Positions 32,715 to 44,555 of a stretch of 64,000 bases of DNA are shown here, piece by piece. This DNA comes from Saccopteryx bilineata (lineage: Eukaryota > Chordata > Mammalia > Chiroptera > Emballonuridae), in NCBI RefSeq assembly GCF_036850765.1, contig NC_089493.1, positions 218,052,744-218,116,743 of the forward strand. The letters are read 5' to 3'. Every line of letters begins with the position of its first letter. The first letter of the stretch is position 1. Both the position numbers and the translations under genes were made by a program. Under the pieces are notes generated by a model. The model had not been told where the DNA came from. It saw nothing but the letters and a program-made list of their open reading frames with translations, and ran no database searches.

Positions 32715-34589
32715 GAAAACCTAACTCACCGAAACAAATTTTAGTGAGAATGTGGAGCAACTGGACACTTATGCAGTGCTGGTGAGAATGTAAAATGTTG
32801 CAAACACTTTGGAATATAATTTATCAATTTTTTAAAATAAATGCATTCCATATGATCCTGCCATTTCTCTCCTAGATATTTACTCAAGATAAATGAAAGC
32901 ATATGTTCATACAAAGACTTGACATTCATGACAGCTTTATTTGTAAAAGTCCAAAACTGGAGTCAGCCCAAATATCCATCAACAGGTGAAAAGATACATA
33001 ATTGGAATACTACTCTACAATAGAAAGAGAACGAACTAGTGATGCATTATTTTAGATGACTCTCACAATAATGATGCTGAGTGAAATACACAAGAGAGAA
33101 AAGAATACATATGATTCCAATTACATAAAATTCTAGTAAATGAAAACTTATGTAGAATGATAGAAAACAGGTTGCGTGGGGATATGAGAAGCAGTGGTTG
33201 GTACTACGAAGGTCATGAGGAAACTTAAGGATACTGGACATGTTAATTACCTTGATTGTGATGATGGTTTCACAGGTGTATATATGTGTCAAAGCTTATT
33301 AGATCATACACTTTACATGCCATTTATTGTCTGTTTCTCATACTTCAATAAAGTTGTTTTAAAAAACACCATGCTAAATCCATGATAGGGTCTGTATGAG
33401 ATAGTGAATATTTACTACATTTTCTTTTTTTCAAATGTATCTCAAAATAATTGTAATAGAGAATAAGATCAAATTGTTGCCTTTAAGGAATTGACAGTTT
33501 TCTATGAGATTAAGGCTGATTTTATCTAATAATTGGGCAAATTGAGGTTTATAGAAAAACCAATCCTTAGGTTAATAAAATCCTGTTTTAAAAATTCACA
33601 GGAGGAAAATATTATTTATGTTTAAAAGAAATAGTCACATGTTTATGACAGAGTTGACATTTCAACCATGCCTTGAAAAATGGACATAATTTCAACACAG
33701 GAAGATGAGAAACAAATTCTGGCTAGAAGGAAGAAGAGAACAAAGGCAGAGTTGAGAGATGATAGAACACGTCTAGGGACTAGCAATCACTGCAGTAATT
33801 GTTTCCTCTTTGAATATTTCTTTGACTCCCACAAGCAGGACTAATCAATCTTGACTCTGCATTCTCTAATAATTTACTCCATATCTGACACATTTTATTG
33901 TATCTGGCTTTATCCTTGGGCACTCTTCTATTGGAAAGGACAACATTTGGTTTATTTTAAATGTTCAATATAAGTGATGTGCCACTTTAAAAATAGAAAG
34001 GTCTGGGAGTCTATTATGATCAGAGTAGGCAGGTGGGATTTGAACTGGTTCAATAAAGCAAAGGTTCTGGATAAGATGGAGAGTAGAGAGAAGGTCATTT
34101 CATAGGGGAATGGGAATGTTCGTAGTAAAATATGTGTGTGGGGGAGTGTATAATAATTGAGGATTACAAGTAAAAGATTTTATTACTAATTATTTAGCTC
34201 AACCAAGCAGAAGCATGTGCTATATAATGGAAGTGGAGGAAAAGAACAAAACAAAACAAAAAATTAGGTTATCTGGTTATCTCCTTTACAGTTGGCTGTA
34301 AAGTACAGCTCTCATCAACCAGAAGAAGCAAAGAATTTTCTAAGTTATTAATGAAATATTTCACATATTCTCTTGGGAAATATTTATTTTTCTTTTCTTT
34401 TTTGCTAAGATGTATTTGTGTCACATCAATATAGAATCTAGAATGATATTATGATTGCTATTGGCATTATATTCTCTTATCATGAACCTGAAGTGAGCCA
34501 TGAGTTAAAGAGGATTGAGAAACAGTGAAGTAAAATGTCAGCTTTCAGACAGGACTTGTACTTGATTTGGTTTTGTGTTGTTCCAGAAG

Positions 34590-34745
34590 GAAGTATGGTT
34601 TTACAAATCCGAGCACCAGAATTTGAATCCCACTTTCAGACTTGTTCAATGACCCTTAAACAACTTAATTTCCCTATCAGATCTTCTTTTATCATTTATT
34701 AAATTGGTATAAAAATAATAATGACCTCATGTCATTAATATGTAA
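34590..34745 (+). mobile_element. Probable MIR SINE
   Basis: MIR-like words: 'gaatttgaatccc', 'gacccttaaacaacttaatttccctatcag', 'ttaaattggtataaaaataataatgacctcat'. Confidence 0.55.
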
Positions 34746-34750
34746 GTTTT

Positions 34751-34778
34751 ACACACACACACACACACAAACACACAA
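34751..34778. repeat. (CA)n microsatellite
   Basis: About 13 AC units with one interruption, directly after a probable MIR. Confidence 0.9.
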
Positions 34779-35218
34779 GACATGGGAAAACGTAGCATGT
34801 TGCTCGTACACCATAGTTTTCAGCCATCATAATTCTTTATATCTTGCATAGATAGCATAATGATTGAGAACTGTTGAAAAAAATTTTTATGTTTCAGTGT
34901 TCAACTTAACATATCCAGAAAACTGTTGGTGAAAATAACTTTTTTCTTGGTCATCTCTATAAGTTTGAGTAAAAGGATAGTGGTAAACTCTACCTCTTTG
35001 TAGGTTATAAGGTTTTATTTTATTTTATTTTTTTTAATTTATTTATTAAATTTAATGCAGTGACATTGATAAATCAGGGTACATAGGTTGAGAGAAAACA
35101 TCTCTAGATTATTTTGACATTTGATTGTGCTGTATACCCCTCCCCCAAAGTTAATTTGTCTTCTGTCACCTTCTATCTGGTTTTCTTTGTGCCCCTCCCC
35201 TCCCCCAACCCCTCTCTC

Positions 35219-35264
35219 CCCTTTCACCCCATCCCCCCTCCCCCCACCCCCCACCCCCCACCCC
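35219..35264 (-). other. G-rich tract in the L1 E 3' UTR
   Basis: The plus strand shows runs of C (CCCC, CCCCCC, CCCCCC, CCCCCC, CCCC) separated by single A or T bases. The L1 sense strand thus has five or more G runs with one-base loops, an ideal G-quadruplex pattern. L1 F has a weaker version at about 39323-39367. Confidence 0.85.
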
Positions 35265-35328
35265 TGTTGCCATCACATTCTTGTTCATGTCTCTGAGTCT
35301 CATTTTTATGTCCCTTCTATGTATGGAT

Positions 35329-38300
35329 TCATGTAGTTCTTAGTTTTTTTTCTGATTTACTTACTTCATTCCATATAATGTTATCAAGGTCCATCCATGT
35401 TATTGTAAAGGATCCGATGTCATCATTTCTTATGGCTGAGTAGTACTCCATAGTATATATGTACCAAAGCTTTTTAATCCACTTGTCCTCTGACGGACAC
35501 TTGGGTTGTTTCCAGATCTTCGCTATTGTGAACAATGCTGCCACAAACATGGGGGTGCATTTCTCCTTTTCAAGCCGTTCTATGGTGTCCTTGGGGTATA
35601 TTCCTAAAAGAGGGATAGCTGGGTCAAAAGGCAGTTCGATTTTCAGTTTTTTGAGGAATCTCCATACTGTTTTCCACAGTGGCTGCACCAGTCTGCATTC
35701 CCACCAGCAGTGCAGGAGGGTTCCCTTTTCTCCACATCCTCGCCAGCACTTATTCTGTGTTGTTTTGTTGATGAGCGCCATTCTGACTGGTGTGAGGTGA
35801 TATCTCATTGTGGTTTTAATTTGCATTTCTCTAATGATTAGTGATGTTGAGCATTTTTTCATATGCCTATTGGCCATCTGTATGTCCTCTTTGGAGAAGT
35901 GTCTATTCATCTCTTTTGCCCATTTTTGGATTGGATTGTTTGTCTTCCTGGTGTTGAGATTTACGAGTTCTTTATAAATTTTGGTTATTAACCTCTTATC
36001 AGATGTATTGTCAAATATGTTCTCCCATTGTGTAGTTTGTCTTTTTATTCTGTTCTTGTTGTCTTTAGCTGTGCAAAAGCTTTTTAGTTTGATATAGTCC
36101 CATTTGTTTATCCTGTCTTTTATTTCACTTCCCCATGGAGATAAATCATCAAATATATTGCTGTGAGAGATGTCGGATAGCTTACTGTCTATGTTTTCTT
36201 CTAAAATGCTTATGGTTTCACGGCCTACATTTAAGTCTTTTATCCATTTTGAGTTTATTTTTGTGAGTGGTGTAAGCTTGTGATCTAGTTTCATTTTTTT
36301 GCAGGTAGCTGTCCAATTTTCCCAACACCATTTGTTAAAGAGGCTGTCTTTACTCCATTGTATTTCCTTGCCTCCTTTGTCAAATATCAGTTGTCCATAG
36401 AAATGTGGGTTTATTTCTGGGTTCTCTGTTCTGTTCCATTGATCTATATGCCTGTTCTTATGCCAGTACCAGGCTGTTTTGAGTACAATGGCCTTGTAGT
36501 ATAACTTGATATCAGGAAGTGTGATACCTCCCACTTTATTCTTCTTTTTTAAGATTGCTGAGGCTATTCATGTTCTCTTTTGGTTCCATATAAATTTTTG
36601 GAATATGTGTTCTATATCTTTGAAGTATGTCATTGGTATTTTAATTGGTATTGCATTGAATTTATAGATTGCTTTGAGTAATATAGACATTTTAATGATG
36701 TTTATTCTTCCTAACCATGAGCACAGTATATGCTTCCACTTGTTTGTATCTTCCTTGATTTCTTTTATCAATGCTTTGTAATTTTCCAAGTACAAGTCTT
36801 TAGTCTCCTTGGTTAAGTTTATTCCTAGGTACTTTATTTTTTTGGTTGTAATTGTGAAGGGGATTGTTTCCTTAATTTCTCTTTCTGACTGTTCATTGTT
36901 GGTGTATAAAAATGCCTCTGATTTCTGAGTATTGATTTTATATCCTGTCACTTTGCTGAATTCATTTATCAGGTCCAGTAGCTTTTTGACTGAGACTTTA
37001 GGGTTTTCTATGTACAATATCATATCATCTGCAAATAATGATAGTTTTACTTCTTCTTTTCCCACTTGAATTCCTTTTATTTCTTCTTCTTGTCTGATAG
37101 CTGTGGCTAGGACTTCCAGGACCATGTTAAATAAGAGTGGTGACAGGGGGCACCGCTGCATTGTTCCTGATCTTAAGGGTATTGCTTTTAATTTTTGCCC
37201 ATTGAGTATGATCTTGGCTGTGGGTTTCTCATAGATGGCTTTTATCATGTTGAGGTATGTTCCCTGTATTCCCACTTTGCTGAGAGTTTTGATCATGAAT
37301 GGGTGCTGGATTTTATCAAATGCTTTTTCTGCATCTATTGAAATTATCATGTGGTTTTTCTCCTTCTTTTTGTTTATGTGATGAATCACATTGATTGATT
37401 TATGAATATTGTACCAGCCTTGCCTCCCCAGAATAAATCCCACTTGATCATGGTGTATGATTTTTTCCATATATTGTTGGATCCGGTTTGCTAATATTTT
37501 GTTGAAGATTTTAGCATCTATATTCATCAGAGATATTGGCCTATAATTTTCTTTCTTTGTGTTGTCTTTACCTGGTTTTGGAATCAGAATTATGCTCGCC
37601 TCGTAAAAGGAGCTTGAAAGTCTTCCTTCCTCTTGAATTTTTTGAAATAGTTTGAGAAATATAGGAGTTAGTTCTTCTTTGAATATTTGGTAGAATTCCG
37701 TTGTGAAGCCATCGGGCCCTGGACTTTTCTTTGTTGGGAGTTTTTTGATAACTGTTTCGATCTCCTTTGTTGTAATCGGTCTGTTTAGGTTTTCTGCTTC
37801 TTCCAGATTGATTTTTGGAAGATTGTATGTTTCAAGGAATTTGTCCATTTCATCTAGGTTGTCTAGTTTTTTGGCATACAGTTCTTCATAGTATTTTCTT
37901 ATAATATTTTGTATTTCTGTTATGTCAGTTGTTATTTCTCCTCTCTCATTTCTAATTTTATTTATTTGAGTCCTCTCTCTCTTTTTCTTGGTGAGTCTAG
38001 TTAAAGGTTCATCAATCTTGTTTACCTTTTCAAAGAACCAGCTCCTAGTTTCATTGATCTTCTGTATTGTTTCTTTAGCCTCTATGTCATTTATTTCTGC
38101 TCTGATCTTTATTATTTCCTTCCTTCTACTACATTTGGGCTTTACTTGCTGTTCTTTTTCTAATTCTTTTAGATGCAGGGTTAAGTTGTTTATTTGAGCT
38201 TTTTCTAGCTTCTGAAAGTGTGCCTGTATTGCTATGAACTTCCCTCTCAGCACTGCTTTCGCTGTGTCCCATAAATTTTGAGTTGTTGTATGCTCATTAT

Positions 38301-39127
38301 CTTTCGTTTCTAGGAATTTTTTTTATTTCTTCTTTGATCTCATTCTTAATCCATTCATTATTTAACAACCTGCTATTTAGTTTCCATGTGTTTGAGAATT
38401 TTTGAGCTTTTCTGTTGTGATTCATTTCTAGTTTCATGCCGTTGTGATCAGAGAAAGTGCTTGATATGATTTCAGTCTTCTTAAATTTGTTGAGAGCACT
38501 TTGTGCCCTAACTTGTGGTCTATCCTAGAGAATGTACCATGAGCACTTGAAAAGAATGTATATTCTGCTGCTTTAGGGTGAAAGGTTCTGAAGATAACTA
38601 TTAAATCGAGTTGATCTAGTGTTTTCAATAAGTCTGCTGTTTCTTTGTTAATTTTCTTTCTTGAGAATCTATCTAATGATGTTAGTGGGGTATTGAAATC
38701 CCCTACTATTATAATATTGCTGTTGATCTCGCCCTTTAAATCCATCAAAGTCTGCTTTATATATTTAGGTGCTCCTATATTAGGTGCATAGATATTTATA
38801 ATAGTTATATCTTCCTGTTGGATTACTCCCTTTATCATTATGTAGTGGCCTTCTTTATCTCTTACTATATCCTTTGATTTAAAGTCCAATTTGTCTGATA
38901 TAAGTATTGCTACCCCAGCTATTTTTTCATTTTCATTTGCATGAAACATTTTTTTCCATCCTTTTACCTTCAATCTATGTGTGTCTTTTGTTCTAAGGTG
39001 TGTCTCTTGTAGACAACATATATATCGGTCCTGTTTTCTTATTCACGCAGCTACCCTATGTCTTGATTGGATCATTTAATCCATTTACATTTAAGGTTAT
39101 TATTGATATGTAGTTGTTTATTGCCAT
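35329..39127 (-). pseudogene. L1 E ORF2 (endonuclease and reverse transcriptase), frameshifted
   Basis: ORF2 nicks target DNA and reverse-transcribes L1 RNA. The ATG is at 39127-39125. The endonuclease fragment 38973-38434 has the GDFNTPL and RIDH motifs. The reverse transcriptase is open for 561 codons (38253-36568): [31 protein letters not shown], then [10 protein letters not shown] with the catalytic FADD. The C-terminal part is open for 401 codons (36534-35329) and includes the cysteine-rich [18 protein letters not shown]. At least three frame breaks separate the pieces. The usual [10 protein letters not shown] box reads [10 protein letters not shown], so even the domain is altered. Non-functional. 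Confidence 0.92.
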
Positions 39128-39407
39128 TTTCTTCTTTATTTTTTTTTATTTTTTATTTATTTTTTTAAATAATTTTATTTTTTTAATGGGGTGACATCAA
39201 TAAATCAGGATACATATATTCAAAGATAACAAGACCAGGGTATCTTGTCGTTCAATTATGATGCATACCCGTCACCCAAAGTCAGATTGTCCTCTGTCAC
39301 CTTCTATCTTGTTTTCTTTGTGCCCCTCCCCCTCCCCCTTTCCCTCTCCCATTCCCCCCTCCCCCCCGTAACCACCACACTCTTATCAATGTCTCTTAGT
39401 TTCACTT

Positions 39408-42400
39408 TTATGTCCCACCTACGTATGGAATAATGCAGTTCCTGGTTTTTTCTGATTTACTTATTTCGCTTCGTATCATGTTATCTAGATCCCACCATTT
39501 TGCTGTAAATGTTCCGATGTCATCATTTCTTATGGCTGAGTAGTATTCCATAGTGTATGTGTGCCACATCTTCTTTATCCAGTCATCTATTGACGGGCTT
39601 TTTGGTTGTTTCCATGTCCTGGCCACTGTGAACAATGCTGCAATAAACATGGGGCTGCATGTGTCTTTACGTATCAATGTTTCTGAGTTTTTGGGGTATA
39701 TACCCAGTAGAGGGATTGCTGGGTCATAAGGTAGTTCTATTTTCAGTTTTTTGAGGAACCACCATACTTTCTTCCATAATGGTTGTACTACTTTACATTC
39801 CCACCAACAGTGTATGAGGGTTCCTTTTTCTCCACAGCCTCTCCAACATTTGCTATTACCTGTCTTGCTAATAATAGCTAATCGAACAGGTGTGAGGTGG
39901 TATCTCATTGCTGTTTTGATTTGCATTTCTCTAATAACTAAAGAAGATGAGCATCTTTTCATATATCTGTTGGCCATTTGTATTTCTTCCTGGGAGAAGT
40001 GTCTGTTCATATCCTCTTCCCATTTTTTTATGGGATTGTTTGTTTGTTGTTGAGTTTTATGAGTTCTTTGTATATTTTGGATATTAGGCCCTTATCTGAG
40101 CTGTTGTTTGAAAATATCATTTCCCATTTAGTTGGCTTTCTGTTTATTTTGTTATCAGTTTCTCTTGCTGAGCAAAAACTTCTTAGTCTGATGTAGTCCC
40201 ATTCATTAATTTTTGCCTTCACTTCTCTTGCCATTGGAGTCAAATTCATAAAATGCTCTTTAAAACCCAGGTCCATGAGTTGAGTACCTATGTCTTCTTC
40301 TATGTACTTAATTGTTTCAGGTCTTATGTTTAGATCTTTGATCCATTTTGAGTTAATTTTAGTACAGGGGGACAAACTGTAGTCCAGTTTCATTCTTTTG
40401 CATGTGGCTTTCCAGTTTTCCCAGCACCATTTATTGAAGAGGCTTTCTTTTCTCCATTGTGTGTTCTTGGCCCCTTTATCAAAAATTATTTGACTATATA
40501 TATGTGGTTTTATTTCTGGACTTTCTATTCTGTTCCATTGGTCTGAATGTCTATTTTTCTGCCAATACCATGCTGTTTTGATTGTCGTGGCCTTATAATA
40601 GAGTTTGAAGTCAGGTATTGTAATGCCCCCAGCTTCATTCTTTTTCTTTAGGATTGCTTTGGCTATTCGGGGTTTTTTATAGTTCCATATAAATCTGATG
40701 ATTTTTTGCTCTATTTCTTTAAAAAACGTCATTGGAAGTTTGATGGGAATTGCATTGAATTTGTATATTGCTTTGGGTAATATAGCCATCTTGATTATAT
40801 TTATTCTTCCTAGCCAAGAACAAGGTATATTCTTCCATCTCATTATATCTTTTTCAATTTCCCTTAACAATGGTTTATAGTTTTCATTATATAAGTCCTT
40901 TACGTTCTTTGTTATGTTTATTCCTAAGTATTTTATTTTTTTTGTTGCAATCGTGAAGGGGATTATTCTTTTGAGTTCCTTCTCAGTTGTTTCATTGTTG
41001 GCATATAGAAAGGCTATTGACTTCTGAATGTTAATTTTGTATCCTGCGACCTTACTGTATTGGCTTATTGTTTCTAGTAGTCTTTTTGTGGATTCTTTGG
41101 GGTTTTCGATGTATAGGATCATATCATCTGCAAAAAGTGATACTTTTACTTCTTCTTTTCCGATATGGATGCCTTTTATTTCTTTGTCTTGTCTGATTGC
41201 TGTGGCGAGAACCTCTAGTACCACATTAAATAAGAGTGGAGAGAGTGGACAACCCTGTCTTGTTCCTGATTTAAGGGGGAAAGCCTTCAGTTTAGTGCCA
41301 TTTAATATGATGTTAGCTGATGGTTTATCATATATGGCCTTTATCATGTTGAGATATTTTCCTTCTATACCCATTTTGTTGAGAGTCTTAAACATAAAAT
41401 TGTGTTGTATTTTATCGAAAGCCTTTTCTGCATCTATTGATAAGATCATGTGGTTTTTGTTCTTTGTTTTGTTGATATGGTGTATTACGTTAACCGTTTT
41501 ACGTATGTTGAACCATCCTTGAGATTCTGGGATGAATCCCACTTGATCATGATGTATTATTTTTTTAATATGTTGTTGTATTCGATTTGCTAGTATTTTG
41601 TTTAGTATTTTAGCATCTGTATTCATTAGAGATATTGGTCTGTAGTTTTCTGTTTTTGTGCCATCCTTGCCTGGTTTTGGTATGAGGGTTATGTTGGCCT
41701 CATAAAATGTGTTTGGAAGTATTGCTTCTTCTTCAATTTTTTGGAAGACTTTGAGTAGAATAGGAACCAAGTCTTCTTTGAATGTTTGATAAAATTCGCT
41801 GGTATAGCCGTCAGGGCCTGGACTTTTATTTTTGGGGAGGTTTTTAATGGTTTTTTCTATTTCTTCTCTACTGATAGGTCTGTTTAGGCTTTCTGCTTCT
41901 TCTTGACTCAGTCTGGGAAGGTTGTATTGTTCTAGTAATTTATCCATTTCTTCTAGGTTGTTGAATTTAGTGGCATAAAGTTTTTCATAGTATTCTACAA
42001 TAATTCTTTGTATATCTACCATGTCCATGGTGATTTCTCCTCTTTCATTTTGGATTTTGTTTATATGAATTCTTTCTCTTTTTTCCTTGGTAAGTCTTGC
42101 CAAGGGTTTGTCAATTTTATTGATCTTTTCAAAGAACCAGCTCCTTGTTCTATTAATTTTTTTCTATAGTTTTTCTGTTCTCTAATTCATTTATTTCTGC
42201 TCTGATTTTTATTATCTCCTTTCTTCGGCTGCTTTTGGGTTGTCTTTGTTCTTCTTTTTCTAGTTCCTTAAGGTGGGAAGTTAAGTGGTTCACTTGGGCT
42301 CTCTCTTGTTTGTTCATATATGCCTGAAGTGATATGAACTTCCCTGTTATCACTGCTTTTGCTGCATCCCATAGATTCTGATATGTCGTATTGTCATTTT

Positions 42401-43232
42401 CATTAGTCTGTATAAATCTTTTGATCTCTGCACTTATTTCTTCTTTGACCCATTCATTTTTTAAAAGTATGTTGTTTAGTTTCCACATTTTTGTGGGATT
42501 TTTTTCCTCTTTTTTGCAGTTGAATTCTAGTTTCAAGGCTTTATGATCAGAAAATATGCTTGGTACAACTTCAATTTTTCTGAATTTGCTGATGTTGTTT
42601 TTGTGGCCCAACATATGGTCAATTCTTGAGAATGATCCATGTACACTGGAGAAAAATGTATACTCAGTCACTTTGGGATGAAATGTCCTGTAGATGTCTA
42701 TCATATCCAGGTGCTCTAGTGTTTTGTTTAAGGCCACTATGTCTTTGTTGATTCTCTGTTTGGATGACTGATCTAGAGCCGTCAGCGGTGTATTGAGCTC
42801 TCCAAGTATGATTGTATTTTTGTCAGTTTTTGTTTTAAGATCAATAAGTAGCTGTCTTATATATTTTGGTGCTCCTTGGTTTGGTGCATATATATTAAGG
42901 ATTGTTATGTCTTCTTGATTCAGTGTCCCCTTAGCCATTATGAAATGGCCATTTTTATCTCTGAGTACTTTTCCTGTCTTGTAGTCAGCATTATCCGATA
43001 TGAGTATTGCTACACCTGCTTTTTGTTGGATGTTATTTGCTTGGAGTATTGTTTTCCAGCCTTTCACTTTGAATTTGTTTTTATCCTTGTTACTTAGATG
43101 AGTTTCCTGTAGGCAGCATATAGTTGGATTTTCTTTTTTAATCCATTCTGCTACTCTGTGCCTTTTTATTGGTGAGTTTAATCCGTTTACATTTAGTGTA
43201 ATTATTGATACTTGTGAATTCCGTATTGCCAT
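39408..43232 (-). pseudogene. L1 F ORF2, nearly intact, two frameshifts
   Basis: Endonuclease/reverse transcriptase. Endonuclease residues 1-359 (43232-42153) align residue for residue with the numbering used for human L1: N14, E43 (in LQETHL), Y115, N147, T192, D205, S228 and H230 are present. Position 145, normally Asp, is Glu (codon 42798-42800, GAG; L1 H has GAC). An extra base in an A run (near 42160) breaks the frame. The reverse transcriptase is open for 691 codons (42103-40028) with [10 protein letters not shown] and [11 protein letters not shown] second frameshift near 40020 precedes the last 200 codons (40010-39408), which hold [18 protein letters not shown]. Total length is about 1270 residues, as expected for the family. 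Confidence 0.95.
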
Positions 43233-43535
43233 TTTATATCTTGCTTTCTGTTAGTTTTGTGTCTTGTTTGATCCTTCTCTTTCGTTTTTTTATCGTTTGT
43301 TTTTATTTGGTTGTATTCCATACATCTTTCCTCTGTTGCTATCTTTTTTATCTCATGTGCTTCTGTGGTGGTTTTTTCAATGGTGGTTACCTTTGAGTAA
43401 TGAAAAGGGTCCCTACCCTGTTCATTGTAGCGAACTATTTTGTGAGTACTTTTGCACTCCATCGTCCTTTGCTACTGTTAATCTCCATCTTTTCCCCCTC
43501 TTTCTTTTTGTTGTTGTCACAGTTTAAATTTGGTT

Positions 43536-44555
43536 TTATTGTGTTCTTCTTGGAGCTTTTACTTGTGGCTCTGTTTTTTTTTTGTTGTTCTTTGTATCTG
43601 ATTGGAGAACCCCCTTTAGTAATTCCTGGAGTGGGGGTTTTCTGATGATAAATTCCCTCATCTTTTCTGTATCTGTGAATGTTTTTATTTCTCCTTCATA
43701 TTTGAAGGATAGCTTTGATGGGTATAGTATTCGTGGCTGAAAGTTTCTCTCTTTCAGGACTTTAAATATTGGGGTCCACTCTCTTCTAGCTTGTAGAGTT
43801 TCTGCTGAGAAATCTGATGATAATCTAATGGGCCTTCCTTTATATGTTGTATTCTTTTCCCTGGCTGCCTTGAGAATTTTTTCTTTGCTGTTGGTTTGTG
43901 TCAATTTCATTATGATATGCCTTGGAGTAGGTTTGTTGGGTTTAAGAAAACTCGGTGTTCTGTTTGCTTCTTGAATTTGAGGCTTTCTTTCTTTCCACAG
44001 GCTTGGGAAGTTCTCATCTATTATTTGTTTGAGTATGTTTTCCATTCCATTTTCTCTCTCTTCTCCCTCTGATATACCTATTATTCTTATGTTATTCTTT
44101 TTGATGGAGTCAGATCATTCTTGTAGGGCTATCTCATTTTTTTTAATTTTTGAGTCTCTTTCTTCTTCTCTCTGTTGTGCCTCAAGTTGCTTGTCTTCTA
44201 TTTCACTAATCCTCTCTTCTATCTGACCTGTTCTATTAGCTAAGCTTGTTACTTCATTTTTCAGATCGTGAATTGAGTTTTTCATCTCTGTTTGATTTGT
44301 TTTTATAGTTTCAATTTCCTTGGACATATATTCTTTGTGTTCATTGAGTTGTTTTCTGAGCTCCCTAAATTGCCTTTCTGTGTTTTCTTGTATATCTCGG
44401 AGGATTTTTAGGATTTCTATCTTGAATTCTCTGTCATTTAGCTCCAAGGTTTCCAATATATTAAATTTTTTCTCCATAGATTTTTCCTCATCTAGCTGTG
44501 TTACCTCTCTTTCTTTTGTATCCATGATATTCAATTTTCTCTTCCTTAATGGCAT
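43536..44555 (-). pseudogene. L1 F ORF1, one in-frame stop
   Basis: ORF1 RNA-binding protein. The start MPLRKRKLNIMDTKE is at 44555, followed by a long heptad-rich coiled coil (ILETLELNDREFKIEILKIL through ISEIEDKQLEAQQREE). A TGA at 44117-44115 stops it after 146 codons. The same frame continues at once into the RNA-recognition region and C-terminal domain (MENILKQIIDENFPSLW at 44045; ARREWTPIFKVLKERNFQPR; ending 43536). Length is about 340 codons in all, normal for ORF1. L1 H has a stop at the same codon. Confidence 0.93.

Larger units (their letters stand above)
24130..33367 (+). mobile_element. Very old L1 'D', interrupted several times
   Basis: The plus strand carries ancient L1 order. 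A 5' region comes first ('ctggagtttgcagaacagagtactagaaaagaaaacactccag' near 24480). ORF1-like sequence follows (about 25000-25740, with 'ccaaggcacatcatggtcaaattatcaaaa'). ORF2-like sequence resumes between interruptions (25740-26980, 27745-28266, 31170-32467, 32728-33340). The end is CTTCAATAAAGTTGTTTTAAAAAA. No reading frame survives. Interruptions are the SINE composite, the Tc1-like element, an old repeat plus microsatellite, and a small polyadenylated insert. Its start is approximate. Confidence 0.7.
33370..35000. other. Unique intergenic sequence
   Basis: No gene seen. It contains a probable MIR (34590-34745) and a CA microsatellite (34751-34778), listed separately. Confidence 0.55.

Noticed and set aside
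43205..43645. Hydrophobic 'membrane protein' frames on the plus strand
   Set aside because: They are antisense shadows of L1 ORF1/ORF2; T-rich complements of A-rich L1 genes read as Phe/Leu/Ser-rich peptides.
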